A stretch of 58,277 nt of DNA from Schlegelella_A sp038225015 (lineage in GTDB: Bacteria; Pseudomonadota; Gammaproteobacteria; Burkholderiales; Burkholderiaceae_C): positions 1-58,277 of the forward strand of contig JBBRFB010000003.1 in the NCBI GenBank assembly GCA_038225015.1, read 5' to 3'. The notes under the pieces were generated by a model that was not told where the DNA came from, ran no database searches, and saw only the letters and a list, made by a program, of their open reading frames with translations. The translations under genes were made by a program, and so were the position numbers. Below, one piece after another: positions 1 through 8,663 of this stretch. The stretch's first letter is position 1; the number at the start of each line of letters is the position of its first letter.

Positions 1-297
1 GAGCGGCGTCGCCGTCTCGAGGATGCCAACGCCCGCCAACGCCGCGTCGGCCACCACCGCGACCGACGCCGCCGTGCGCGCCAGCGCCGCCGCGCCGCCC
101 TGCGGCCAGGCCGATGCGGCGATCAGGGCCACCGAGGGCGCGGCCGACCCCGACGCCACCCAGGCCTGGCACAGATGCTCGCCCTCGAGGAGCATTTCGC
201 CCTGGCGGCGATAGCCGCCGGGCTGGCGCGCCAGGCGGCGCAGCCGCACCAGCAGGGCGTTGTCGCGCGAAGCGATGTGCGTGACCTTCGCTGCCAC
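1..297 (-). CDS. TrmH/SpoU-family RNA 2'-O-methyltransferase, N-terminal part (cut by window edge)
   Basis: Only the first 99 codons are present; the catalytic SPOUT domain lies beyond the left edge. The visible part begins VAAKVTHIASRDNALLVRLR and contains RRQGEMLLEGEHL. This is the usual N-terminal substrate-binding domain (S/TSRDN...V..L..L, then LLEGEHL) of TrmH-type enzymes that methylate ribose in rRNA or tRNA. I chose the GTG at 297-295. It is the first start codon after the rnhB stop and lies in the same frame as rnhB, four codons beyond its TGA. No clear Shine-Dalgarno is seen, so translation is probably coupled to rnhB. The exact target RNA cannot be assigned from this fragment. Confidence 0.78.
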   Translation of the reverse strand, partial: MAAKVTHIASRDNALLVRLRRLARQPGGYRRQGEMLLEGEHLCQAWVASGSAAPSVALIAASAWPQGGAAALARTAASVAVVADAALAGVGILETATPL

Positions 298-309
298 GTC
301 GCGCGACGA

Positions 310-936
310 TCAGAAGAGCCGGTCCATGACCTCGCGCACCGGCGCGAAGCTTCTGCGGTGGTGCGGGCACGCCCCGTGTTCGCGCAACGCCGCCAGATGC
401 TCGGGCGTCGAATAGCCCTTGTGGCCGTGGAAGCCGTACTGTGGATGCGCGTCGTGAAGCGCCGTCAGGAGCCGGTCGCGATAGACCTTGGCGATGATCG
501 AGGCCGCCGAAATCGCCCGGACCTTGGCGTCGCCGCCGACGACGGTTCGCACCGGCATCGGCAGCTCGGGGCGCTGGTTGCCGTCGACGAGGACGATGCT
601 CGGCACGTCGCGCAGGCCCTCGACAGCTCGGCGCATCGCCAGCAGCGCCGCGCGCAGGATGTTGAGCCGGTCGATCTCCTCGACGCTGGCCTCGGCGACG
701 CTGCAGCAGATGGCGCGGCGGCGAATCTCGACGTCGAGCCGCTCGCGTTCCTCGCGCGTCAGCAGCTTCGAATCATTCAGGCCGCGAATGACGCGGCGCT
801 CGTCGAGGATCACGGCAGCGGCGACCACCGGCCCGGCCAGCGGACCGCGCCCCACCTCGTCGACCCCGGCCATCGGGCCGCTGACGTCGACGATGAGGCG
901 CAGCCGGGCGGCTCGGAGAAAGGTCGTCGCATGCAT
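310..936 (-). CDS. rnhB: Ribonuclease HII
   Basis: Cleaves the RNA strand of RNA-DNA hybrids and starts removal of ribonucleotides misincorporated in DNA; cytoplasmic. The 208-residue protein has the RNase HII core GVDEVGRGPLAGPV at residues 24-37. The metal-binding carboxylates are visible as D26 and E27, D119 (VDGN) and D137 (GGDAKV). The late motif YGFHGHKGYST is also present. Length matches the family (about 200 residues). The ATG at 936 gives about 12 residues more before the core than E. coli RnhB; an internal ATG at residue 22 is too close to the active site to be the start. It follows lpxB by 39 bases, the usual lpxA-lpxB-rnhB order in proteobacteria. Confidence 0.95.
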   Translation of the reverse strand: MHATTFLRAARLRLIVDVSGPMAGVDEVGRGPLAGPVVAAAVILDERRVIRGLNDSKLLTREERERLDVEIRRRAICCSVAEASVEEIDRLNILRAALLAMRRAVEGLRDVPSIVLVDGNQRPELPMPVRTVVGGDAKVRAISAASIIAKVYRDRLLTALHDAHPQYGFHGHKGYSTPEHLAALREHGACPHHRRSFAPVREVMDRLF

Positions 937-975
937 CGGGCTGGTCTTTGCAGGTCACGGGGCGGCGGCGACCGT

Positions 976-2121
976 TCAGGCGCCGAGGACCTCGGCAATC
1001 GCCTCGGCGGCGATTTTCGCGGTATCACGGCGCAGATCATGATGGATCGATTCGAAGCGCAGGCGCAGTGCCTCGCAGGCAGCCGGGTCGTCGAGCCACT
1101 TGAAGCAGGCGGCGGCGATCTTCGCCGGCTTGGCGTCGCCCTGCAGCAGCTCGGGCACGGCGAAGTCGCGGAGCAGGATGTTCGGAAGCGATACCCACGG
1201 CTGGTAGTTCATGCGCTTGCCCATCTGCCAGGTCAGCGCATGCATCGCGTAGACGACGACCATCGGCCGCTTGAAGAGCGCCGCCTCGAGCGTCGCCGTG
1301 CCGCTGGCGACGATGGCGACGTCGCACGCGGCCAGGGCCTCGTGCGCACGTCCGTCGAGGAGCTCGATCGGCGCGTCCGGCGCGTACTGCCGGCGCAGCG
1401 GCTCGATCGCGTGGCGCAGGCCGGTGACGACCGGAATGACGAACTTCATGCCCGGCCGCTCGCGGTTCATCTCGACCACTGCACCGAAGAGCCGCGGCGC
1501 GATGTACTGGATCTCCGACTTGCGGCTGCCGGGCAGCACCGCGACCAGCGTCTGGCCGGGCTCGACGCCGAGGGCGGAGCGGCTCGCCTCGCGCGGCACC
1601 TCGAACGGGATGGCGCTGGCGAGCGGGTGGCCGACATAGACCGCCTTGACGCTGCGCTTGGCGTAGATCTCCGGCTCGAACGGGAAGATGCACAGGACCA
1701 GGTCGGTCGCCCGCTTGATCTTTTCGATCCGCTTGCCGCGCCAGGCCCAGATCGAGGGGCTGACGAAGTGAATGGTCTTGACGCCCGCCGCCTTCAGGCG
1801 CAGTTCGAGGTCGAGGTTGAAGTCGGGCGCGTCGACGCCGATGAAGGCGTCGGGCGGGTTCTTCAGGAGGCGCTCGGTGAGCTGGCTGCGGATCGCCGCG
1901 ATCTCGCGGAAGTGGCCGAGAACCTCGACGTAGCCGCGCACCGCGAGCTTGTCGTGCGGCCACCAGGCGGTGAAGCCGCGCCCGGCCATCTGCGGCCCGC
2001 CGATGCCGCTCGCCTCGAGTGCGGGCCAGCGCGCGCGCAGGCCGTCGAGCAGGAGGCCGGCGAGGAGGTCGCCCGAAGCCTCGCCCGCGACCATCGCGAA
2101 GCGCGGAGATGTCGACACCAT
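976..2121 (-). CDS. lpxB: Lipid-A-disaccharide synthase
   Basis: Glycosyltransferase (GT19) that condenses UDP-2,3-diacylglucosamine with lipid X to form the lipid A disaccharide, peripheral at the inner membrane. The 381-residue length fits the family (E. coli 382). The N-terminal AGEASGD at 12-18 is a family signature. SPSIWAWRGKR, LPGSRKSEI and the SGTATLEAAL segment of the UDP-sugar site follow in the expected order. The ATG start lies 11 bases after the lpxA stop, so the two are almost certainly cotranscribed. Together with lpxD, fabZ and lpxA upstream it forms the Raetz-pathway block. Confidence 0.97.
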   Translation of the reverse strand: MVSTSPRFAMVAGEASGDLLAGLLLDGLRARWPALEASGIGGPQMAGRGFTAWWPHDKLAVRGYVEVLGHFREIAAIRSQLTERLLKNPPDAFIGVDAPDFNLDLELRLKAAGVKTIHFVSPSIWAWRGKRIEKIKRATDLVLCIFPFEPEIYAKRSVKAVYVGHPLASAIPFEVPREASRSALGVEPGQTLVAVLPGSRKSEIQYIAPRLFGAVVEMNRERPGMKFVIPVVTGLRHAIEPLRRQYAPDAPIELLDGRAHEALAACDVAIVASGTATLEAALFKRPMVVVYAMHALTWQMGKRMNYQPWVSLPNILLRDFAVPELLQGDAKPAKIAAACFKWLDDPAACEALRLRFESIHHDLRRDTAKIAAEAIAEVLGA

Positions 2122-2132
2122 GGGGAAGCGGA

Positions 2133-2921
2133 TCAGCGGGCGATGCCTCGCCTCGCTTGCGCGAGGAAGTCGCCGAGCAGGGCGACGTCGCCGGCGGCGG
2201 CGGGCATCTCGGCGGCAAGTGTCGCGATGCGCGCCCTCGCCTCCTCGAGCGTCAGGCCGGAGCGGTAGAGAAGCTTGTGCATCTGCTTGACGGCGGCGAT
2301 CCGCTCGGGGCCGAAGCCGCGGCGACGGAGGCCCTCGGCGTTGAAGCCGCGCACGGCCATCGGGTTGCCGTCGACCGTCATGAAGGGCGGGACGTCCTGG
2401 TTGACCGTGCTCGAGAAGCCCGCCATCGCGTGGGCACCGAACTTCACGAATTGATGCAGCCCCGTGTAGCCGCCGATGAAGGCCCAGTCGCCGAGATGGA
2501 CGTGGCCGGCCAGCGCCGCATAGCTCGCCATGATGACGTGGCTGCCGACCCGGCAGTCGTGGGCGATGTGCACGTAGGCCATGAGCCAGTTGTCGTCTCC
2601 GATCTTCGTCACCCCGGCGTCCTGCACCGTGCCGGTATTGAACGTGCAGAACTCGCGGACCGTGTTGCGATCGCCGATCACGAGCTCGGTCGGCTCGCCG
2701 GCGTACTTCTTGTCCTGCGGCTGGGCACCGAGGGAGCAGAACTGGAAGATGCGGTTGTCGCGGCCGATGGTCGTTCGACCCTCGAGCACGCAGTGCGGCC
2801 CGATCGTCGTTCGGGCGCCAACCCTGACTCCGGGCCCGACGACGCTGTAGGCGCCGACCGAAACCGACTCGTCGAGCTCGGCGCCGGGATCGACGATCGC
2901 CGTCGAATGGATGTTCGCCAT
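2133..2921 (-). CDS. lpxA: Acyl-[ACP]-UDP-N-acetylglucosamine O-acyltransferase
   Basis: Catalyses the first step of lipid A synthesis, transferring R-3-hydroxyacyl from ACP to the 3-OH of UDP-GlcNAc in the cytoplasm. The 262-residue protein is built of hexapeptide repeats ([LIV]-G-x4), as expected for the left-handed beta helix. VHIAHDCRVG at 117-126 carries the catalytic histidine (H121, equivalent to His125 of E. coli), followed by AGHVHLGDWAFIGG and HQFVKFGAHAMAG. The C-terminal helical part (RRRGFGPERI) binds ACP. The ATG lies 13 bases after the fabZ stop. The acyl-chain ruler residue cannot be judged reliably by eye. Confidence 0.97.
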   Translation of the reverse strand: MANIHSTAIVDPGAELDESVSVGAYSVVGPGVRVGARTTIGPHCVLEGRTTIGRDNRIFQFCSLGAQPQDKKYAGEPTELVIGDRNTVREFCTFNTGTVQDAGVTKIGDDNWLMAYVHIAHDCRVGSHVIMASYAALAGHVHLGDWAFIGGYTGLHQFVKFGAHAMAGFSSTVNQDVPPFMTVDGNPMAVRGFNAEGLRRRGFGPERIAAVKQMHKLLYRSGLTLEEARARIATLAAEMPAAAGDVALLGDFLAQARRGIAR

Positions 2922-2934
2922 GGCATCCCGCGCG

Positions 2935-3378
2935 CTATTCGAAGCTGCGTACCGTGCACATCAGCTGCGCCTCCACCGCGAGCTCGCCGTCAACCAGTGC
3001 GCGCGCCGTGAACTTGAAGACCCCGGACTTCATCCGGTCGAGCTCGGCCTCGAGGATCAGCTGATCGCCCGGCTCGACCGGTCGCTTGAAGCGTGCCGCA
3101 TCGATGCCCGCGAAGTAGTAGAGGGTGTTGTCGTCGACCGTCGCGTTCATTGCGTCGAAGGCAAGCAGCGCCGACGCCTGCGCCATCGCCTCGATCATCA
3201 TGACGCCAGGCATCACCGGCCGGCGCGGGAAGTGACCGACGAAGAACGGCTCGTTGAAGGTGACGTTCTTCAGCGCCCTGATCCGCTTGCCGTGCTCGAT
3301 CTCGAGAACCCGGTCGACCATCAGAAACGGGTACCGGTGCGGCAGCTTCTTCAGGATCTCGTGGATATCCGACGTCAT
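2935..3378 (-). CDS. fabZ: 3-hydroxyacyl-[ACP] dehydratase FabZ
   Basis: Hot-dog-fold dehydratase of type II fatty acid synthesis that makes trans-2-enoyl-ACP and competes with LpxA/LpxD for 3-hydroxyacyl-ACP, which explains its place between lpxD and lpxA. The 147-residue protein starts MTSDIHEILKKLPHRYPFLM. It has the catalytic H49 in VGHFPRRPVMPGV and E63 in MIEAMAQ. A much longer open frame runs upstream through lpxD in another frame. I set the start at the ATG whose first bases overlap the lpxD stop (ATGA), because this gives the family length. It ends with TAG. Confidence 0.97.
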   Translation of the reverse strand: MTSDIHEILKKLPHRYPFLMVDRVLEIEHGKRIRALKNVTFNEPFFVGHFPRRPVMPGVMMIEAMAQASALLAFDAMNATVDDNTLYYFAGIDAARFKRPVEPGDQLILEAELDRMKSGVFKFTARALVDGELAVEAQLMCTVRSFE

Positions 3379-4403
3379 GGTGACTTTTTCTCCAGGGCCC
3401 GAACCCGCTCGCGCAACGCGTGAAGGTTGCGCAGCGTCGCCGCGTTCTTCTCCCACGAGGCATTGTCGTCGAAGGGGAAAGATCCACTGTAGACGCCGGC
3501 CTTGGCGATCGAACGCGAGACCTGCGTCGCGCCGGAGATGCTGACGTGATTGGCGATGGAGACGTGCCCGATGATGCCGGCACCGCCACCGATAATGCAG
3601 TGCGCCCCGATCACGGCGCTGCCGGCGATGCCGACGCAGCCGGCGATGGCGGTGTGCACGCCGATCTGCACGTTGTGGCCGATCTGCACGAGATTGTCGA
3701 TCTTGACGCCGTTGCCGATCACCGTGTCGCCGACGGCCCCGCGATCGATGCAGGTGTTGGCGCCGATGTCGACGTCGTCGCCGATGCGCACGTTGCCGAG
3801 CTGCTCGATCTTCTCCCAGCAGCCCTCTGTCGGTGCGAAGCCGAAGCCGTCGGCACCGATCACCGCTCCGCTGGCGACGACGCAGCGCTCGCCGAGAACG
3901 CAGTCGAAGAACACGGTGACCCGGGGCGCCAGCCGGCAATCCGCGCCGACTGCCGCGCCGCGACCGATGAATCCGTGCGCGCCGATGACGGCGCCACGGC
4001 CGATGCGCGCCTCGGCCTCGATCACGGCATGGGGGCCGATGCTGGCGTCGGCTGCGACCTCGGCCGTGGCATCGACCACGGCCGTCGGATGCACGCCCGG
4101 CGCCGGCGCCGGCCGGGTCATCGTCGCCCACCATTGCGACAGGCGTGCGAAATACAGATACGGATCGGCTACGACGATCGCCGCGCCACGGGCCGCAGCC
4201 TCCTCGCGAAGCGCCGGCGCGACGATCACGCAGCCGGCAGCGCTGGCCGCGAGCTGTCGCCGGTACTGCGCACTGGCGAGAAAGGAGATCGAATCCGGCG
4301 AGGCCGCATCGAGCGGCGCGATCGCCCGAATGCGCAGCGCCCCGTCGCCGATCAGTTCACCGCCGAGGCGCTCGGCGATTTCGCGCAGCGCGACATCGAC
4401 CAC
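3375..4403 (-). CDS. lpxD: UDP-3-O-(3-hydroxyacyl)glucosamine N-acyltransferase
   Basis: Third enzyme of lipid A synthesis; adds the N-linked 3-hydroxyacyl chain from ACP. The 342 residues (E. coli 341) show the N-terminal uridine-binding domain (IRAIAPLDAASPDSISFLAS) and then many hexapeptide repeats. The signature segments are GADGFGFAP and DNLVQIGHNVQIG; the histidine of the latter belongs to the active-site region. The C-terminal coiled helix (LRNLHALRERVRALEKK) is typical of the ACP-binding end. The start is GTG at 4403, 10 bases after the skp stop, with no strong Shine-Dalgarno. Its stop overlaps fabZ by four bases. Confidence 0.96.
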   Translation of the reverse strand: MVDVALREIAERLGGELIGDGALRIRAIAPLDAASPDSISFLASAQYRRQLAASAAGCVIVAPALREEAAARGAAIVVADPYLYFARLSQWWATMTRPAPAPGVHPTAVVDATAEVAADASIGPHAVIEAEARIGRGAVIGAHGFIGRGAAVGADCRLAPRVTVFFDCVLGERCVVASGAVIGADGFGFAPTEGCWEKIEQLGNVRIGDDVDIGANTCIDRGAVGDTVIGNGVKIDNLVQIGHNVQIGVHTAIAGCVGIAGSAVIGAHCIIGGGAGIIGHVSIANHVSISGATQVSRSIAKAGVYSGSFPFDDNASWEKNAATLRNLHALRERVRALEKKSP

Positions 4404-4413
4404 GGTGGGCCGC

Positions 4414-4926
4414 TTACTTGCCCTGGGCGTTCAGCGCCTTGATCACCTTGTCGGTGATGTCGACCTTGGCACTCCAGAAGACCGCTTCCTGCAGGATGAG
4501 GTCGTACTTCTCGGTCTCGAAGATCTGCTTGATGACGCGGTTGGTCCGCTCGACCACGCTCGCCAGCTCCTCGTTCTTGCGCTGGCTCAGGTCTTCCTGG
4601 AACTCCCTGCGCTTGCGCTGCAGTTCGCGATCCTGGTCGACGAGCTCGCGCTGGCGGCGGTTGCGCTCGGTCTCGGCGAGCGTCGGCGACTCCTTGTCGA
4701 GCTTGTCGCTCGCCGCCTTCAGGCGCGTTGCCAGGTCGGTGAGATCCTTCTCGCGCTTGGAGAACTCGGTTTCGAGCTTCGCCTGTGCCGCCTTGGCCGG
4801 AATTGCATCGCGCAGGACCCGGTCGCTGTTGACGTAGCCGATCTTGAGTTCCTGCGCCGTCGCCGCCGTCGCCGCGCCGGCGAGAAGCGCCGCGGCGAGG
4901 AGGGTTCTCACACTGAGGCTGTTCAT
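4414..4926 (-). CDS. skp: Periplasmic OMP chaperone Skp/OmpH
   Basis: Trimeric periplasmic chaperone that holds unfolded outer-membrane proteins for the Bam complex. The 170-residue protein has a Sec signal peptide (NSLSVRTLLAAALLAGAATA, then ATAQ before ELKIGYVN). The body is rich in charged heptad-like helices (KREKDLTDLATRLKAASDKL), the tentacles of Skp. The C-terminal part YDLILQEAVFWSAKVDITDKVIK is typical of the OmpH family. I used the ATG at 4926, whose first base is the last base of the bamA TGA. A TTG one codon upstream is possible. Position between bamA and lpxD is the classical order. Confidence 0.95.
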   Translation of the reverse strand: MNSLSVRTLLAAALLAGAATAATAQELKIGYVNSDRVLRDAIPAKAAQAKLETEFSKREKDLTDLATRLKAASDKLDKESPTLAETERNRRQRELVDQDRELQRKRREFQEDLSQRKNEELASVVERTNRVIKQIFETEKYDLILQEAVFWSAKVDITDKVIKALNAQGK

Positions 4927-7253
4927 CAAAAGGCCGTCCCGATCTGAAACTGCAGGCGCTGGATTCTATCTTCCGGTCTCTTCCTGATCGGCGTGCCGAA
5001 GCTCAGCTTCAGCGGGCCCACCGGCGAGATCCAGCTGACGCCGATGCCCGCGGACGCGCGCAGGCTCGACAGGGTCAGCCTCTCGAATTCGCCCCACACG
5101 TTGCCCACGTCGGTGTAGAGGAAGATGCGCAAGGTGCGGTCGGCGTTGGCGCCCGGCACCGGCAGGTAGAGCTCGTTGTTCAGGTTGAACCGGCGGTTGC
5201 CGCCGATGTAGGCGCCGGTGACGTCGACCGGCCCGAGCGAGCCCTGGTCGAAGCCGCGCACGGTGCCGAGGCCGCCGCCGTAGAAGTTCTTGAAGATCGG
5301 GTACGGCTTGCCGCCGACGCCCTTGCCGTAGCCGATCTCGGCGTTGATGCCGAAGGTGAAGGCACGAGTGATCTGAATGTACTGCTGCGCCTGCAGGTTC
5401 AGGCGCAGGTAGCGCGCGTCGCCCGCCACCGCGTAGTCGGCGTTGATGCGCGTGTAGCGACCAGCGGTCGGCACCAGGGCGCTGTCGCGGCTGTCGCGCG
5501 ACCACCCGATCGTGAGCGGGATCGAGTTGCTCGTGGCGCCGAACTGCTCGCGGTAGAGGAAGTAGCTGTTCGGCAGCTGGGTGCCGCCCTTGATCTCGGT
5601 GCGCTCTGCTCCGATGCCGAAGAACACCGTGTCGTACTCGCTGAAGGGCACACCGAAGCGCACCGCGATACCCGGCGTCACGAGCTGGTATTCGTCGCCC
5701 TGGCTGTTGATCGGCTTGCTGGTCCGGTAGTAGAGATCGACGGCGCGCGAGATGCCGTCGATCGTGAAGTACGGGTCGACGGTGCTGACGACGAAAGTCC
5801 GGTTGTACTTGCTGGTGTTGAATTCGAGCCCGAGGTAGTTGCCCGAGCCGAAGATGTTCTCCTGCTTGATCGAGGCGGTCAGCGCGAGCTTGTCGGCCGA
5901 GGAATAGCCGGCACCCACAGAGATCGCGCCGGTCGGCTTTTCCTTGATCGTCACCGTCAGGTCGACCTGGTCGAGCGTTCCGGGTACCTCGTTGCTCTCG
6001 ACGCTGACGTCGCTGAAGTAGCCGAGGCGGTCGACCCGGTCGCGCGACAGCTTGATCTTGCGTCCGTCGTACCAGGACGACTCGAACTGGCGGAACTCGC
6101 GGCGAACGACCTCGTCGCGCGTTCGCGTGTTGCCGGCAACGTTGATGCGGCGTACGTAGACCCGGCGCTGCGGATCGGCGACCAGGGTGACCACGACCCG
6201 GGCCGTGGCCCGGTCGATCTCCGGGCGCGCATCGACCTTGGCAAACGCATAGCCGAAGCTGCCGAAGCGCTCGACGAAGGCGCGCGTCGTCTCTGCCACC
6301 GCCTCGGCGCGGTACGGCTCGCCCGACTTGATGGAGACCAGCGTCTTGAAGTCGTCTTCCTTGCCAAGGTACTCGCCTTCGAGCTTGACGCCGGTGACGG
6401 TGTACCTCTGGCCTTCCTTGACGTTGATGGTGATCGTGATGTCTTCCTTGTCGGGCGAGATGGCGACCTGCGTCGACTCGACCTCGAACTCGAGATAGCC
6501 GCGGTTCTGGTAGTAGGCCCGCAGCGTCTCGAGGTCGGCGTTCAGCTTGGCCCGGGAATAGCGGTCGCCCTTCAGGTAGAAGTTGAGCCAGCCGCCGTCG
6601 TTGAGCTCGAACAGGCCCTTCAGCGTGCGCTCCGAGTACACGGTGTTGCCGACGATGCGGATCTCGCTGATCTTCGCCGGACCGCCTTCGGTGATCGTGA
6701 ACGTGACGTTGACGCGGTTTCGCTCCTGCGGCGTCACGGTGGTGACGACGTCGGCGGCGTAGAGGCTTCGGGTGAGGTACTGGCGCTTGAGTTCCTGCTC
6801 GGCGCGGTCGGTGAGCGCCTTGTCGAACGGGAGGCCTTCGCCGATGCCGAAGTCGCGCAGCGACTTGATCAGGACGTCCTTCTCGAACTCCTTCATGCCG
6901 ACGAAGTCGATGCTGGCGATCACCGAACGCTCGTCGACGATGACCACGGCAACCCCGGAATCGACGTCGATGCGCACGTCCTTGAAGAGGCCGGTCGCGA
7001 ACAGGGCGCGCAACGCAGCGGCGCCCTTCTCGTCGGTGTACGTCTCGCCGATCCGAAACGGCAGCGCCGCGAAGACGGTGCCGGCATCGGTGCGTTGCAG
7101 GCCCTCGACCCGGATGTCCTTCAGCACGAACGGCTCGACCGCTCGAGCCGGGTTCGCGACCAGGGCGGCGGCGAGGACGAGAGCGGCAGGAACGAAACGG
7201 AGCAAGCGCAAACGGACGAACGAAAGTGCGAGAGGATGCATGCAGTCGGTCAT
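4926..7253 (-). CDS. bamA: Outer membrane protein assembly factor BamA
   Basis: Central Omp85 subunit of the Bam complex that inserts beta-barrel proteins into the outer membrane. The 775 residues comprise an N-terminal signal peptide (hydrophobic RFVPAALVLAAALVANPARA), POTRA domains beginning FVLKDIRVEGLQRTDAGTVF, and the C-terminal barrel. The barrel carries the conserved VRGFDQGSLGP lid-loop motif and ends in a terminal phenylalanine (LQFQIGTAF), a classical beta-signal. An open frame extends 177 codons further into rseP. I chose the ATG at 7253 because it overlaps the rseP stop as ATGA and precedes a proper signal peptide. BamB and BamD are encoded elsewhere in this window. Confidence 0.97.
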   Translation of the reverse strand: MTDCMHPLALSFVRLRLLRFVPAALVLAAALVANPARAVEPFVLKDIRVEGLQRTDAGTVFAALPFRIGETYTDEKGAAALRALFATGLFKDVRIDVDSGVAVVIVDERSVIASIDFVGMKEFEKDVLIKSLRDFGIGEGLPFDKALTDRAEQELKRQYLTRSLYAADVVTTVTPQERNRVNVTFTITEGGPAKISEIRIVGNTVYSERTLKGLFELNDGGWLNFYLKGDRYSRAKLNADLETLRAYYQNRGYLEFEVESTQVAISPDKEDITITINVKEGQRYTVTGVKLEGEYLGKEDDFKTLVSIKSGEPYRAEAVAETTRAFVERFGSFGYAFAKVDARPEIDRATARVVVTLVADPQRRVYVRRINVAGNTRTRDEVVRREFRQFESSWYDGRKIKLSRDRVDRLGYFSDVSVESNEVPGTLDQVDLTVTIKEKPTGAISVGAGYSSADKLALTASIKQENIFGSGNYLGLEFNTSKYNRTFVVSTVDPYFTIDGISRAVDLYYRTSKPINSQGDEYQLVTPGIAVRFGVPFSEYDTVFFGIGAERTEIKGGTQLPNSYFLYREQFGATSNSIPLTIGWSRDSRDSALVPTAGRYTRINADYAVAGDARYLRLNLQAQQYIQITRAFTFGINAEIGYGKGVGGKPYPIFKNFYGGGLGTVRGFDQGSLGPVDVTGAYIGGNRRFNLNNELYLPVPGANADRTLRIFLYTDVGNVWGEFERLTLSSLRASAGIGVSWISPVGPLKLSFGTPIRKRPEDRIQRLQFQIGTAF

Positions 7254-8620
7254 TGGAGGCCCAGGAGGCGGGCCATGTCGTTGTAGAGGGCCAGGGACAT
7301 CATCATCAGCATGATGGCAACCCCGCCTCGCTGCAGCCGGTCGAGCCACAACTCGGAAACCTGTCGTCCGGTCACGGCTTCGAAAAGATAATACATCAGG
7401 TGTCCGCCGTCGAGCACCGGCAGCGGCAGCAGGTTGAGCACCCCGAGGCTCACGCTGACGACCGCCAGGAAGCCGAGATAGTAGGCGAGCCCGAGTCGTA
7501 CCGACTGCCCCGCGTAGTCGGCGATCGTCACCGGCCCGCTCAGGTTCTTGAGCGATGCCTGGCCGACGATCATCTTGCCGAGCATCTTCACCGTGAGGGC
7601 CGACATCTGCCAGGTCTGCGCGGCCGCGGCGGTCAGTCCTTCGACGACGCCGTAGCGCACGAACACCCGACGCGGCGGCTGCCCGGGGTAGACCTCGAGA
7701 CGACCGACGCGCTCGCCGGCGTCGAGAACGACAGCCGGCGTCACCACGAGATCGACGGCGCGGCCGGCACGCTCGATCCGCCACTGCATCGGGCGGGCCG
7801 CGCCCGAGGCGCCGCTGGCCCGGATCAGGGCACGCGCCTCGGCGGCGTCGGCGATGGCGCGGCCGTCGATGCGGACGATGCGGTCACCGGCCTGCAACCC
7901 AGACGCCGCCCCGGCGCCACCGGCCTTCACCTCGCCGAGCACCGGCTCGCTGTAGGCGTTGCCGAGCCCGACGCGCTGCATCAGTTCGGCATCGAGCTCA
8001 CTCGTGGCGAGCGGGGCGAGGTCGAGCGCGACCCGCCGCTCGCCATGGCCGTCACGATCGGTGATCTGCAGTTCGAGGCGCTCGCCACGCAGCAGCGCCT
8101 GCGCCACCTGCCAGCGAAGGTCGGTCATCGAGCGAACATCGTGCCAGTCGCTGCCGTCGGTCGACGTGGCGCGCACCCAGTCGCCGGCGCCGAGGCCGGC
8201 ACGGCCGGCGACGCTGCTCGCGGCCGGCGGGCCGAGGACGGCCTCGGTCTCCTGCACGCCGATCCAGTTCGCGCCTGCGTAGAGCGCGACCGCGAGCAGC
8301 AGGTTCGCGGCCGGCCCGGCGGCGACGACGGCGGCGCGCTGCCAGAGCGGCTTGCGGTTGAAGGCCCGCCCGAGCTCGGCCGGCGCCACCACGCCTTCGC
8401 GCTCGTCGAGCATGCGCACGTAACCGCCGAGAGGCAAGGCACAGAGGACGAACTCGGTGCTCTCCGGCGACTTCTGTCGACGCCAGAGCACCCGTCCGAA
8501 GCCGATCGAAAAGCGCAACACGCGCACGCCGCAAGCCACCGCGACACGGTAGTGCCCGTACTCGTGGACGACGATGAGGACGCCGAGCGTGAGCAGGAAA
8601 GCGAGGACGGTAGTGATCAT
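7250..8620 (-). CDS. rseP: Site-2 zinc metalloprotease RseP
   Basis: Inner-membrane intramembrane protease which, in relatives, cleaves anti-sigma-E RseA during envelope stress and clears signal-peptide remnants. The zinc motif HEYGH is at residues 19-23 in the first membrane segment. The third zinc ligand motif LDGGHLMYY lies near the C-terminus. Two PDZ-like periplasmic domains lie between, for example AGLGAGDWV and ASGLQAGDRIVRIDG. The length of 456 is standard (E. coli 450). It starts with ATG, 43 bases downstream of the dxr stop. Placement immediately before bamA links stress sensing with OMP assembly; no rseA or rpoE is seen here. Confidence 0.96.
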   Translation of the reverse strand: MITTVLAFLLTLGVLIVVHEYGHYRVAVACGVRVLRFSIGFGRVLWRRQKSPESTEFVLCALPLGGYVRMLDEREGVVAPAELGRAFNRKPLWQRAAVVAAGPAANLLLAVALYAGANWIGVQETEAVLGPPAASSVAGRAGLGAGDWVRATSTDGSDWHDVRSMTDLRWQVAQALLRGERLELQITDRDGHGERRVALDLAPLATSELDAELMQRVGLGNAYSEPVLGEVKAGGAGAASGLQAGDRIVRIDGRAIADAAEARALIRASGASGAARPMQWRIERAGRAVDLVVTPAVVLDAGERVGRLEVYPGQPPRRVFVRYGVVEGLTAAAAQTWQMSALTVKMLGKMIVGQASLKNLSGPVTIADYAGQSVRLGLAYYLGFLAVVSVSLGVLNLLPLPVLDGGHLMYYLFEAVTGRQVSELWLDRLQRGGVAIMLMMMSLALYNDMARLLGLQ

Positions 8621-8663
8621 GCGGCGGTCGCCTCGGTCTTTTCGCGCCGTGCGCAGCGCGGGC

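Noticed and set aside
175..2268. A 697-codon plus-strand open frame opposite rnhB, lpxB and lpxA
   Set aside because: It is antisense to three well-recognised genes, is rich in Arg, Asp, His and Ala as GC-rich shadow frames are, and shows no known domain.
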